Counted from the stretch's first letter, positions 35,601 through 44,297 are shown. The stretch: DNA of 64,000 nt from Psychroflexus sp. ALD_RP9 (GCF_017311165.1 NZ_CP062973.1:2491923-2555922); one strand, 5' to 3'. Translations and numbers: made by a program. The notes: generated by a model not told the origin, from the sequence alone.

Positions 35601-36372
35601 AATTAGCTAGTGAAGCTAAACCCGGCAAAGGTATTTTTTTAGAAGATGGATAAAGATGCTTTGTAAATTCAAATTGACCACCATGAATCCCATTAGAATA
35701 TAATGGATGATGCAAGCTTACAATAACGGTTTTGTTTTGATTTTTTTTAATTTCGGTATCAAACTCTTCTATAAACTGCTTGCGCGTTTTTATTTCTTCG
35801 CAAGATTTGTTGATTTTAGGATGTTGATCCCAATCTTCTAAAAACCACTGTGAGTCAAGAGTAATTAAATAAACCTTATCACTTAAATCTTGACCAGATA
35901 TCCCGCAACCAGCCTTTGGTAACCAAGAGATTTTCTTATCAGAGAAGACTTCAACTAGATTTTGTTGCTCTTTTACGCCTTTTAGCTTGTTTCTCCAATC
36001 GTGATTGCCAGGAATCATAATCACAGATCCTTTAAAATTAGCGTAAACCTTGAGCTGTGCTTCAAGTCGAGCCTCTGCTTCTACTCTATCTTGACTTGTT
36101 TCAGGCGGCATTCCGCTAGGATAAACATTATCACCTAAAACAACTAAATAATCGTTTATGGTAGATTCTTTTTTAATAAGTTCATTTAAAGCTAAAAGTC
36201 CATCTGATGTATTTCCAGCCGGTGAATAACCTGTATCACCAATAAGGTAAATTCTACTCGATAACTGAGACTTCGGTTTAAACAGATTTGAAGTAGATTT
36301 TTCAGCGATTTTAACATTATAATTGGCACAGCTTAAACAAAATAAACAAATTAAGAAGTAAACTTTTTTCAT
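32662..36372 (-). CDS. Outer-membrane fusion: metallophosphatase, kinase-like middle region, Omp85-like barrel
   Basis: The 1236-residue lipoprotein (signal MKKVYFLICLFCLSCANY) has three parts. Residues 40-345 are a calcineurin-like phosphoesterase with GDTGYS, LGDNVYP, PGNHDW, SLHHPLY and GHEH at 297-300, a complete metal site. Residues about 445-760 look kinase-like: LRLNDSLGREYNIRELKKD, then FDILIGDFDRHGDQW (600-614) and AIPRDRDQVF (632-641). Residues about 900-1236 form a C-terminal beta-barrel of the Omp85/BamA type, with GLRGFRRDRF at 1139 matching the conserved RGF loop and a final Phe. It probably sits in the outer membrane; the passenger's target is unknown. The kinase-like reading is by motif only. 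Confidence 0.82.
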   Translation of the reverse strand: MKKVYFLICLFCLSCANYNVKIAEKSTSNLFKPKSQLSSRIYLIGDTGYSPAGNTSDGLLALNELIKKESTINDYLVVLGDNVYPSGMPPETSQDRVEAEARLEAQLKVYANFKGSVIMIPGNHDWRNKLKGVKEQQNLVEVFSDKKISWLPKAGCGISGQDLSDKVYLITLDSQWFLEDWDQHPKINKSCEEIKTRKQFIEEFDTEIKKNQNKTVIVSLHHPLYSNGIHGGQFEFTKHLYPSSKKIPLPGLASLANLIRATGGVSKQDIQNQQYQSLVKQLEARANKWGNVIFTSGHEHSLQYIENGRLKQIVSGSGSKFSYVKLGLNSKFAYPGQGFAVLDIYKDQSSQVKFYQAKDSNPHLIYSTQIHKPHYLNTSVNFTDNNSKYVTATIYDDINFKNNATTKAVWGEHYRKMYTTPIQLKSVKLDTLYGGLSPMRLGGGNQTNSLRLNDSLGREYNIRELKKDAVRLLQTNVYQDEYLQDEFNNTVIESLLDDFMTASHPFGFLAIPEMAEAVGVYHTNPELFYIPKQKALGKYNQSHGNSIYMIEERPEEHWINQNIFGNPNHDIVSTADMYERLKRDEKYQLDEQHYIKSRVFDILIGDFDRHGDQWRWAEFENINGDDQHIFRAIPRDRDQVFSNFDGGFLNLLRAVSSFPKIYQEYGSDIEHINWYSYNTHSQDRNLMRFSGKDDWLKAAKEIQLQLSDSIINRAFSHLPDEVKDENFNKLISVVKQRKENLDQLIAEYYDVIAKYMVLFSTNKDDFIDVHFNPNNTVNIKMYRNKGGERENLIADNTYSDKLTKEVWVYGLSDDDIFTVTGLNKSKLKIRLIGGYGNDVYHAQQQPQIVIHDFKSLENTIKAKKVKTHLTDDYEENTFLRKRTVRSTSLVLPRFGFNPDDGFLIGGAVSLGHKGFIGKDFTRKHHLNFGYYFDTSSYNVSYEFEHADIIGDYSAFARISYTDPSYARNFYGFGNNTPNFDDQLGRDYNRVRIRDLSFDVGFRKDTKYGSLFEYGLAYDAIEVNRTENRFIDEVGDELSENNPAFFENKNYLSLQANYEYESFDDKLNPSKGMRFNLKAAFTNSLHNTTRNFASLNPSVVFFNPLSINKKWVLKTQVQSQIRFGDEYEFFQAAQLGTNTGLRGFRRDRFTGKNALASSIDLRYGFNQFSTKIVPLQIGVFGGFDLGRVWLDDVTSNQWHNSYGGGFWLNMANLLTGQVNVFHSNDGFLFTFGFTTDF

Positions 36373-36454
36373 GTACTAAAATTAAGTTACTAAAGTAGAA
36401 AGTTTTGCAGTAAATCGCTTAAATTTTATACTTTTATAACAACAAAATGCCATC

Positions 36455-37639
36455 ATGAGCCTCATAAAACAAGCAGAACTATTTGCAAGTGAATTATTAT
36501 CTAAAGAATTATCTTCAGATTTTATGTATCATAACATTAACCACACCAAACGCGTGGTTGAACATGCTAAAGAAATTTTAGAGCATTCTGAGCAAGTTGA
36601 TCATAACACCAAAGAAGTTGTTTTAATAACAGCCTGGTTGCATGACCTGGGTTACACGGTTTCTAAAGATCATCACGAAGATGAAAGTATTAAGATTGCA
36701 ACTAACTTTTTAAAGCAAATTAATGCTAACCCGAGTTTAATTAATGAAGTTTCTGCTTGTATCAAGGCGACTAAAATTGAAGCTGTACCACAATCTTTCA
36801 GTGAAAAAGTGATTAAAGATGCTGACTGTGCTCATTTTGCTTCTGAAGATTTTAACCAATATTCTGAATTACTTCGGCAAGAACTTCAGCTTTTAGGTAA
36901 ATGTGACCACAATGTTGATGAATGGCGACAAATTAATATTGAAGTTTTATCGAAAAAACATCAATTTTATACCACATATGCGATTTCAAATTGGGCTCAA
37001 AAGAAAGAAGACAACTTAATGAGCTTGATTAAGAAGCAAAATAAGACTGAAAAGAAGCTAAAAAAAGAAAAACTCAAGGCTAAGTATAAAGCCAAATACA
37101 AAAATGAAAATCCTGAACGTAGCATTCAAACCTTGTTTCGGGTAACATTAAGAAATCACATTAAATTAAGTGATATTGCCGATACAAAAGCTAATATTTT
37201 ACTATCAGTTAACGCTATTATTATATCTTTAGCCTTATCTAATATCATTCCGAAATTAGATAATCCTTCTAATCAACATTTAATGATTCCGACTTTAGTT
37301 TTAGTTGTATTTAGTGTTGCCTCGATTATTTTATCGATTATGTCTACTAAACCTAATGTAACCTCAGGTAAATTTTCTCGAGAAGATGTTAAAAATCGGA
37401 AGGTAAATATTTTATTTTTTGGTAATTTTCATAAAATGAAGTTTGAAGATTATCATTGGGGTATTAATGAAATAATTGATGATAAAGATTATGTATATGA
37501 AGCCCTTACCAAAGATTTGTATTATCTAGGTGTTGTGTTAGAACGCAAGTATCGATTGCTAAGAATAACTTATATTGTTTTTTTAATTGGTATTATTGCT
37601 TCAGTGATTAGTTTTATTATAGCATTTTCAATGATGTAA
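36455..37639 (+). CDS. HD-domain phosphohydrolase fused to Pycsar-effector-type membrane domain
   Basis: The 394-residue protein begins with an HD domain: HNINHTKRVVEHAKE (His30) and AWLHDLGYTVSKDHHEDES (His63-Asp64), with IKDADCAHF later. A basic, coiled-coil-like linker (190-212) leads to LRNHIKLSDIADTKANILLS and three membrane helices (about 248-265, 275-292 and 370-394). That segment matches the membrane effector of Pycsar anti-phage systems (DUF5706/PycTM). No cyclase gene is next to it, so it may be a housekeeping relative or an orphan effector. Its last 12 bp overlap the convergent GAF gene. Confidence 0.82.
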   Translation: MSLIKQAELFASELLSKELSSDFMYHNINHTKRVVEHAKEILEHSEQVDHNTKEVVLITAWLHDLGYTVSKDHHEDESIKIATNFLKQINANPSLINEVSACIKATKIEAVPQSFSEKVIKDADCAHFASEDFNQYSELLRQELQLLGKCDHNVDEWRQINIEVLSKKHQFYTTYAISNWAQKKEDNLMSLIKKQNKTEKKLKKEKLKAKYKAKYKNENPERSIQTLFRVTLRNHIKLSDIADTKANILLSVNAIIISLALSNIIPKLDNPSNQHLMIPTLVLVVFSVASIILSIMSTKPNVTSGKFSREDVKNRKVNILFFGNFHKMKFEDYHWGINEIIDDKDYVYEALTKDLYYLGVVLERKYRLLRITYIVFLIGIIASVISFIIAFSMM

Positions 37640-39991
37640 TATTTCAATTAAATCTTTATAAGTAATACGTTTTTCTTGATTAAATTTATACATGACATCT
37701 ACCCGAATGGCTTTTAAACCTGATACACCTTGCACTTTTTCCAACTCAAATTCTTCGACTTTGTCTCCTAATATTTGCTTATTTTGTAAATAACCGATGT
37801 ATTTTTTATACTCATGTTTAATGACGTCATCAGTATAAATAATAGCAATTTTACCTTTTTGTGTTATACGCTCTTGGGTATCTTTTATTAAAGCCTTATC
37901 AATACGTTTTTTTATCACTTCATAGCGTGCATTATAGGTGCCATCAACATCAAATTTCTTTTCATCCATTCGATATCTAATCGATAAGGTAGAATTAAAA
38001 GCTAAAATTAATGAAGCAGCATTAAGCTTTATTTCAGCATACTGTTGCAAATCATAAAAGGTATTTTCGAGCTTACATAATGCCTCAAGTTGCCATAAGC
38101 GTAAATTTTGAAGTAAAACTAAATTAAATTTTTTGTGCTTCGTAATGCTTTGCCCAATGTATAAGTTATGCTCAACACCATCGGTTTTGTAGCGCTCGAA
38201 ATAATGAGGATAAATAACTTGAGCTTCTTCTTGAAGCTGGTCGAGTTGGTCTGCTAGTTTTTCATTTGTTTTTTGAACGATATCATCATAAGCATCTCGA
38301 TGACTATAATTTAAAATTTGATCTTGTTTTAAAGCTGATTGATAGTCGTCAAGATTTGATTTTAATTGAGGTAATTCATCTGAAATATGACTTAAAACTG
38401 GATTTAATTCTCTTTGTATTAAGCGCTTTATGTTCTGCTCTAAATCTGCTGTAAAATTAACTTCTAATAGCGATAAAAACTGTTTTATTCTAAAAATTGA
38501 GTGTTCGTAAATTGATAAGGGTTTTAGTTTTATGGCCTTATTAAAAATATTTCGAAGAACCTTTAACTGTTCGCTAAGGTCTAACACAATTGCTTTATTA
38601 CGCTCTTCAGAAGAAGCTACAATATCTATTTGACCATATAATGGATAAATATCTTCAAACACGATTGGCTTGAAGTGATGAGCCTTATTTTTATTTTCAG
38701 CGTCAATAAACTTACTGGCTTCTTCTTCAAATCGCCATTCTACACTTTTATGAATTGATGTATATTTACTTTGAATAACGGCTTTCATACGGTTTTGCGC
38801 TTCAATCTGATTACGCTCTGCAGCCGCATAAATATAAGGTAAAACATCATTAAGCTTTATGGCATTGATTTGATTTAGCTGATTTTTCTGCTTAGCAACA
38901 ATTTCTAAAACACCTATTAAGTGGCCATTTTTAGCAACTGGCGCTAAAATACATGAATGAAATTGATGTTTTAATAAGTTTTTTGAAAGCTGATTGTTAT
39001 TTGTGTTTTTAGCATAAGTCTCAACATCTGAAATACAAAAATATTCGTTGTCGTTAACAAGGGTTTTTAGGGTGCCTTGGCACACAGAGCTGTTACAATC
39101 ACTGGTCACAATATCACCCAAAATATAACTGTGTATGTCTTTACTCTTTAAAATTTCAAATGCTTTTTGGTCATGATTATATAGAGTAAAACCGAACTCT
39201 AAATCTTGTATCTTAAAGATATTCCTGAAAACGCTAGTTAATTGTTCTGGGATAAGTTTATCGGTACCTAAGTTTTTATTAATCAAAATTGACTTAAGCT
39301 TAGATATTTGCTCATCAACTGTAATGTCGGTTAAGTTGAGTAAAGTGAAGCCTTTAAACTTCCAACTATTTTTAGGAAAAAAGGTTTTCCAAAGTTCAAT
39401 ATCATCAGGCTTTGAAATCAGCAAATCAACAATTTCATCTGATAAATCTATTGCAAGTTCCGTGGGTTCAATTTCAACAAAATCGGCATTTATAAATAAG
39501 CGGTAAGTTTTAACAACGCCATTTTTATTGGGAATATCGTAGTAAATTGGCCTAAAAAAGTCAATTTTATAACCATAATAATTATTTAAAATAATTACAC
39601 AAGCATATAAATAATCGTATTCATGATTAAAATCTCTTGGCTCAAATTTAAAGTCAGGGCCAGCATCTTCTAATATTTCAGCAAAACGCTCAGATTGATT
39701 AAAAATGAATGTTTTAAAAGGAATTGATGCTGCTTTGATTTCATTTGAAGATAACATGTTAGGAAAAATATCGTCTAACATAATTTTAATCGAATCTTTA
39801 TGATTCTCGATTTCAGCTTCTGTTGTTAGGCCTTCAGTTAATTTGGGGTTGTTTTCTGCATATTCTAAAATGGACTTTATGTAGGCTTTAGAAATAGAAT
39901 TTTGCTCTGTTTTTAATCGCTCTTCGTAAAGAGCAACCACTTTTTCAAAACTAACTGATATGGTAAAAGGATAATCGTAATTTTGTTTCAT
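37628..39991 (-). CDS. Large GAF-domain protein, function unknown
   Basis: The 787-residue soluble protein contains a GAF-like domain at about residues 235-400 (FGFTLYNHDQKAFEILKSKD, CILAPVAKNGHLIGVLEIVA, with cysteines in SDCNSSVCQGTL), flanked by mostly helical regions. The first 200 residues are helical, and the last 300 are highly charged. There is no kinase, cyclase or HTH output domain that I can recognise. Conserved in flavobacteria from memory, but I cannot name it. It begins 4 bases after a TAATTTTG box and overlaps the HD/Pycsar-type gene at its 3' end. Confidence 0.72.
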   Translation of the reverse strand: MKQNYDYPFTISVSFEKVVALYEERLKTEQNSISKAYIKSILEYAENNPKLTEGLTTEAEIENHKDSIKIMLDDIFPNMLSSNEIKAASIPFKTFIFNQSERFAEILEDAGPDFKFEPRDFNHEYDYLYACVIILNNYYGYKIDFFRPIYYDIPNKNGVVKTYRLFINADFVEIEPTELAIDLSDEIVDLLISKPDDIELWKTFFPKNSWKFKGFTLLNLTDITVDEQISKLKSILINKNLGTDKLIPEQLTSVFRNIFKIQDLEFGFTLYNHDQKAFEILKSKDIHSYILGDIVTSDCNSSVCQGTLKTLVNDNEYFCISDVETYAKNTNNNQLSKNLLKHQFHSCILAPVAKNGHLIGVLEIVAKQKNQLNQINAIKLNDVLPYIYAAAERNQIEAQNRMKAVIQSKYTSIHKSVEWRFEEEASKFIDAENKNKAHHFKPIVFEDIYPLYGQIDIVASSEERNKAIVLDLSEQLKVLRNIFNKAIKLKPLSIYEHSIFRIKQFLSLLEVNFTADLEQNIKRLIQRELNPVLSHISDELPQLKSNLDDYQSALKQDQILNYSHRDAYDDIVQKTNEKLADQLDQLQEEAQVIYPHYFERYKTDGVEHNLYIGQSITKHKKFNLVLLQNLRLWQLEALCKLENTFYDLQQYAEIKLNAASLILAFNSTLSIRYRMDEKKFDVDGTYNARYEVIKKRIDKALIKDTQERITQKGKIAIIYTDDVIKHEYKKYIGYLQNKQILGDKVEEFELEKVQGVSGLKAIRVDVMYKFNQEKRITYKDLIEILHH

Positions 39992-39995
39992 AAAG

Positions 39996-40003
39996 CAAAA
40001 TTA
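39996..40003 (-). promoter_or_regulatory. -7 box for the GAF-protein gene
   Basis: TAATTTTG on the minus strand, four bases before the ATG at 39991. No clear -33 element. Confidence 0.45.
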
Positions 40004-40059
40004 ATTAAATTAATGTGAGTAGATTCTTTTTAAATATCAATTAACATCGCCTTAAAATG

Positions 40060-40090
40060 TTAGGGTATTACATTTAGAACTGTAAATTTG
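40060..40090 (+). promoter_or_regulatory. Promoter of the TlpA-like gene
   Basis: TAAATTTG (40083-40090) is a perfect -7 box, with TTAG (40060-40063) at a 19-base spacing as a weak -33. The ATG follows 15 bases later. Confidence 0.5.
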
Positions 40091-40105
40091 TAAAAAAAAT
40101 ATACA

Positions 40106-41230
40106 ATGCATAAACTATTTTATTTAGCCGCTTTTTCATTCTTAATTATCAGTTGCCAACAAAAATCTGGTGTTGACATTAAAGGCCAAGCCGATTTTTT
40201 AGATAATAATACTGAAATTTATCTTTCTAAATTGGGCAACCTTCAAAACATTGAGCCTGTAGATACTTTAATTGTAGAAAATAAGCAATTTAGTGGCTCA
40301 TTACCTGAGGCAAATCCTGAAGATGTTTATATAATGATGGTTGATGGTGTGAGAGGTCAAAACCTTGTATTTATTAATGAAAATCAACCTATAAACATCA
40401 ATTTAGCCGAAAGTAATTTACGTGAATCTGAAGTTAAAGCTGGTGAAAGTAACCAATTAATGCAGGATTACTTAAAAGCTCAAATTGAATTTGGAAAAGA
40501 GTTCTCTCAATTAAACAAAACTATTATTCAGGCGAGAAACAATAAAAATCGAGCAAAATTCGATTCGATAAGAGTTGAAATTGATAACCGAAAAACTGAA
40601 AATATTGAGTATAGAAGTAATTTAGTAGATAAAAATCCTAACTCTATTGTAAGTTTATTAATTATAAGCGATTTATTTAATCAGAAATCTTTGCCAACTT
40701 CAGAGGTAAAATCAAAATTTGAGTCAATTGATCCAGAACTTAGAAATACTGAATTTGGTAAAACATTAAATAAAAAAATAGCTGCAGTTAATGCGACAGA
40801 TATTGGCTCAGTGGCTCCTAAATTTGAAGGCCCAACACCAAATGGTGATATTTTAAGCCTTGATGAAGCACTTGGTAAAGTAACGCTAGTAGATTTCTGG
40901 GCTTCTTGGTGCAAGCCTTGCCGTATTGAAAACCCAAACATTGTTTCTGTCTATCAAGATTATAAAGATCAAGGTTTTAAAGTATTAGGTGTTTCGCTAG
41001 ACAAGCCTAACCAAAAAGACCGTTGGTTGAAAGCAATTAAAGATGATAATTTAACTTGGAATCATGTCTCAAACCTACAATACTGGGAAGAGCCAATTGC
41101 TAGATTATATGGAATAAGTTCTATACCAGCTGCTTTTTTACTTGATGAAGATGGTCGAATTATAGCTAAAAACTTAAGAGGACAAGCTTTAAGAAATAAA
41201 GTTGATGAACTCTTAAATGAAGAAGAATAA
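40106..41230 (+). CDS. TlpA-like thioredoxin lipoprotein with DUF4369-type N-terminus
   Basis: The 374-residue protein starts with a lipoprotein signal (MHKLFYLAAFSFLIISCQQ). Residues about 24-130 resemble the DUF4369 beta-domain (VDIKGQADFLDNNTEIYLSK), and a helical linker follows. Residues 235-374 are a thioredoxin fold with the redox motif WCKPC (Cys269, Cys272) in VDFWASWCKPCRIENP and the cis-Pro segment ISSIPAAFLL. Proteins of this layout reduce disulfides in the periplasm. The partner substrate is not known. A strong terminator follows. Confidence 0.9.
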   Translation: MHKLFYLAAFSFLIISCQQKSGVDIKGQADFLDNNTEIYLSKLGNLQNIEPVDTLIVENKQFSGSLPEANPEDVYIMMVDGVRGQNLVFINENQPININLAESNLRESEVKAGESNQLMQDYLKAQIEFGKEFSQLNKTIIQARNNKNRAKFDSIRVEIDNRKTENIEYRSNLVDKNPNSIVSLLIISDLFNQKSLPTSEVKSKFESIDPELRNTEFGKTLNKKIAAVNATDIGSVAPKFEGPTPNGDILSLDEALGKVTLVDFWASWCKPCRIENPNIVSVYQDYKDQGFKVLGVSLDKPNQKDRWLKAIKDDNLTWNHVSNLQYWEEPIARLYGISSIPAAFLLDEDGRIIAKNLRGQALRNKVDELLNEEE

Positions 41231-41263
41231 CAAAATTTAAAAACTCAATTTAAACTTTATATT

Positions 41264-41298
41264 AAAAACCGCTAAATTGATCTTAGCGGTTTTTTTTG
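41264..41298 (+). terminator. Terminator after the TlpA-like gene, possibly bidirectional
   Basis: ACCGCTAA (41268-41275) pairs with TTAGCGGT (41283-41290) over a seven-base loop, followed by a T run. A runs on the left could also end transcription of the convergent rhomboid gene. Confidence 0.88.
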
Positions 41299-41324
41299 GT
41301 TAGATAAGAAGCATTATTAAAAAC

Positions 41325-41972
41325 TTACACTTTCTTCAAATATTTTAGAACAAATAAAATTATAATAGGAATAGCCAATAATACCACCATGTATAAGTTA
41401 GTACTTAAAACCTTAGGATTTAAAATAATTCCTAGTATAAATCCGCCCATAGCTCCACCGAAATGAGCATCATGACCAATATTATCGCGTTTAGCACGCA
41501 TTCCCCAAATTGAGTATAATAGGTAACCTATGCCAAACACATATGCCGGCATTGGAATGAAAAAAAATAAGCCCAACATCATATCTGGTCTAAACAAAAT
41601 TGATGCATACAGCACGCCAATTACAGCACCACTAGCACCTACCGCGGTATAGTAATTTTCATTTTTATGAAATATATATGAAAGTATATTGCCCAAAATT
41701 AAACTTACGATATATATTAGAATAAAACCAAATCGACCTACAAAATAGATAACAGAATCAGCAAAAAAATATAAAGTAAGCATATTCACAAATAAATGCG
41801 TATAATCTATATGCAAAAAAGCTGAACTAATCATACGTACATAATCACCCGATTTTATACTTGCAATTTCAAACTTATAACGTTCAAAAAAACCATAGTC
41901 ATTAAAGCCTTTAATTGAAATTAAAACTGTTCCAATAATAATGGCAAGTGCAGAAATATCTAAATTAAGCAT
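41325..41972 (-). CDS. Rhomboid family intramembrane serine protease
   Basis: A 215-residue membrane protein with six or more helices. The catalytic dyad is Ser114 in AVGASGAVIGV (GxSG) and His170 in GHDAHFGGAMGGF. HLFVNMLTLYFFAD (59-72) is the conserved helix 2 motif. Rhomboids cut substrates within or near the membrane. The length suits bacterial core rhomboids. It is divergent from the acyltransferase gene with a -7 box (TATATTTG, minus strand, 41989-41996) 16 bases before its ATG. Confidence 0.92.
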   Translation of the reverse strand: MLNLDISALAIIIGTVLISIKGFNDYGFFERYKFEIASIKSGDYVRMISSAFLHIDYTHLFVNMLTLYFFADSVIYFVGRFGFILIYIVSLILGNILSYIFHKNENYYTAVGASGAVIGVLYASILFRPDMMLGLFFFIPMPAYVFGIGYLLYSIWGMRAKRDNIGHDAHFGGAMGGFILGIILNPKVLSTNLYMVVLLAIPIIILFVLKYLKKV

Positions 41973-41988
41973 ACTTAAATTTTATAGT

Positions 41989-42006
41989 CAAATATACTTA
42001 TCTTTG
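41989..42006. promoter_or_regulatory. Divergent -7 boxes of the rhomboid and acyltransferase genes
   Basis: Minus strand TATATTTG (41989-41996) faces the rhomboid gene; plus strand TATCTTTG (41999-42006) faces the acyltransferase gene. Both match TAnnTTTG. Neither has a clear -33 TTTG. Confidence 0.5.
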
Positions 42007-42022
42007 CCCAAAATTTAGCTTA

Positions 42023-42895
42023 ATGCAATTACTCATTTACGTTTTATTATATCCTTTTTTATGGCTTATTTCAAAACTTCCATTTAGATTAATTTACATA
42101 TTATCAGACATAGTCTATGCTTTAGTTTACAATATTTTTGCTTACCGAAAAAAGGTTGTTATTAAAAACCTTGAGCTTGCGTTTCCAGACAAATCAAAAT
42201 CTGAGCATGAGCTTATTGCTAAAAAATTCTATAAACATTTATGTGATGTTATTTTTGAGTCTATTAAATCTATTTCAATTACTGAAAAAGAGCTACACAA
42301 GCGCTTTATAATCGAAGATACATCGCTTTTTAACGAGCTTGAAAAAAACAATAAAAGTGCCATTTTAATGTTAGCTCATTATGGAAATTGGGAATGGATT
42401 TTTATTTTACAAACTATAATTAATCATAAAGGTTATGGTGTTTACAAACGCCTTAAAAACAAATATTTTGATCGTTTGGTAAAAAGCATCAGAGCCAAAT
42501 ACAACACCCAATTAATCACAACAAAAGAAACAATTAACACCTTAAACAAAGTAAATGATAAAGGTGAATTAAGCCTGAGTGGTTTTATTTCTGATCAATC
42601 ACCCAAAAAAGATAAAGCCTTTCATTGGCAAAAATTCATGGGTATTGAAGTACCAGTTTACACTGGCGCAGAAATGTTAGCAAAAAAACTTGATCATGCG
42701 GTTGTATTTTGTAAAATATCAAAATTATGTCGAGGACATTATAGCTGTAGTTTTCAACTCATCACTAAACAACCCAAAACTGTTCCTGATTATCAAATTA
42801 CTGATCAGTTTTTAGAACTTGTTGAACAACAAATCTACGAAGAGCCTGCCTACTATTTATGGACACACAAACGCTGGAAACACAGGAAACAATAG
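42023..42895 (+). CDS. Lipid A biosynthesis (LpxL/HtrB-like) acyltransferase
   Basis: The 290-residue protein has an N-terminal membrane helix (about 3-18) and the lysophospholipid acyltransferase fold with the catalytic HX4(D/E) motif HYGNWE (His119, Glu124). RKKVVIKNLELAFPDKS (42-58) and GFISDQSPKKDKAFHWQKFM are LpxL-family segments. These enzymes add secondary acyl chains to lipid A at the inner membrane, which fits the lipid A operon at the left end of the window. It ends 13 bp from the convergent glmM gene. Confidence 0.9.
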   Translation: MQLLIYVLLYPFLWLISKLPFRLIYILSDIVYALVYNIFAYRKKVVIKNLELAFPDKSKSEHELIAKKFYKHLCDVIFESIKSISITEKELHKRFIIEDTSLFNELEKNNKSAILMLAHYGNWEWIFILQTIINHKGYGVYKRLKNKYFDRLVKSIRAKYNTQLITTKETINTLNKVNDKGELSLSGFISDQSPKKDKAFHWQKFMGIEVPVYTGAEMLAKKLDHAVVFCKISKLCRGHYSCSFQLITKQPKTVPDYQITDQFLELVEQQIYEEPAYYLWTHKRWKHRKQ

Positions 42896-42908
42896 CTTTA
42901 GTTAAGGC

Positions 42909-44297
42909 TTAATTGTTTGCTATTGTCTTCAACTCTTTTATAAATCTTTGTGCCAACTCATTTGCTTCATTTTGGGTCTTAGCTTCAGTATAAATTCTAA
43001 TAATAGGTTCTGTATTCGACTTTCTGAGATGAACCCAATTTTCAGAAAAATCTATTTTAACACCATCAATAGTTGATAGCTCATGATCGCTGTAATTTTC
43101 AGCTAAGTCATTTAAAATATCATCGACGTTTAAGTCTGCTGTCAACTCTACTTTTTCTTTAGCCATAAAATATTGTGGGTAACTAGCTTTTAATTCTGAA
43201 ACTTTCATTTTTTTATGCGCTAAATGCGATAAAAATAAAGCAACACCCACCAAACTATCTCTACCGTAATGCAACTCAGGGTCTATAATGCCACCATTAC
43301 CTTCACCACCTATAACAGCATTAACTGCTTTCATTTTAGCTACCACATTCACTTCACCAACAGCGCTTGCAAAATGTTTACAACCATGAGCTTCTGTTAC
43401 ATCTCTTAGTGCACGAGATGATGACAAATTACTTACCGTCGCCCCTTTTTTATGAGTTAAAACATAATCTGCAACGCTTACAAGTGTGTACTCTTCGCCA
43501 AACATTTTACCATTTTCATCCATAAATGCTAACCGATCAACATCAGGGTCTACCGTTAAACCAAAATCTGCATTATGCTTTACTATTGCCTTAGACAAAT
43601 CGGTTAAGTGTTTTTCTAATGGTTCTGGATTGTGAGGAAAATGACCTGTTGGTTCACAATATAATTCAACCACTTCGACGCCAAGTTGTCTTAACAAAGG
43701 TGGAATTGAAATACCACCAGTTGAATTTACAGCATCAACAACAACTTTGAAGTTTGCTTTTTTTACGGCGTCTTGGTCTACTAACTCAAGTTGAAGTACT
43801 TCTTCAATATGTAAGTCTATGTAGGCAGAGTTGCGATAGATTTGACCTAAATCATCAACTTCAGCGAAGTTAAAATTACCAGACTTAACAGATTCAATGA
43901 TTTCTTTTCCTTCATCAGCATTTAAGAACTCACCATTTTTATTAAGCAACTTTAATGCATTCCATTGCTTCGGATTATGACTAGCAGTTAGTATAATTCC
44001 GCCATCGGCTTGTTCAAGCTTAACTGCCATTTCTACAGTTGGTGTTGTAGAAAGACCTAAATCAACAATTGAAATTCCCATACCAACCAAGGTTTGCATC
44101 ACGAGGCCTTGAATCATTTCGCCTGAAATACGAGCATCTCTGCCAATAACTACCTTGTATTGTGATTTTGAACGTTGGTTTTTAAGCCAAGTGCCATAAG
44201 CTGCAGCAAAATTAACAGTGTCAATAGGTGTTAAATTATCGTTTTGTGAGCCTCCGATAGTACCTCTAATTCCTGAAATCGATTTAATAAGTGTCAT
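42909..44297 (-). CDS. glmM: Phosphoglucosamine mutase (phosphohexomutase family)
   Basis: A 462-residue alpha-D-phosphohexomutase. The active serine is Ser106 in ILTASHNPKQWNALKL; the metal-binding loop is VDPDVDRLAFMDENG; the sugar-binding loop is VGGEGNGG; and the phosphate site is HLRKSNTEPIIRIYTEA. GlmM converts glucosamine-6-P to glucosamine-1-P for UDP-GlcNAc, needed for peptidoglycan and lipid A. The sequence could also suit phosphomannomutase, but RGTIGG at the N-terminus and flavobacterial practice favour GlmM. TATATTTA, 18 bases before the ATG, may be its -7 box. Confidence 0.85.
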   Translation of the reverse strand: MTLIKSISGIRGTIGGSQNDNLTPIDTVNFAAAYGTWLKNQRSKSQYKVVIGRDARISGEMIQGLVMQTLVGMGISIVDLGLSTTPTVEMAVKLEQADGGIILTASHNPKQWNALKLLNKNGEFLNADEGKEIIESVKSGNFNFAEVDDLGQIYRNSAYIDLHIEEVLQLELVDQDAVKKANFKVVVDAVNSTGGISIPPLLRQLGVEVVELYCEPTGHFPHNPEPLEKHLTDLSKAIVKHNADFGLTVDPDVDRLAFMDENGKMFGEEYTLVSVADYVLTHKKGATVSNLSSSRALRDVTEAHGCKHFASAVGEVNVVAKMKAVNAVIGGEGNGGIIDPELHYGRDSLVGVALFLSHLAHKKMKVSELKASYPQYFMAKEKVELTADLNVDDILNDLAENYSDHELSTIDGVKIDFSENWVHLRKSNTEPIIRIYTEAKTQNEANELAQRFIKELKTIANN

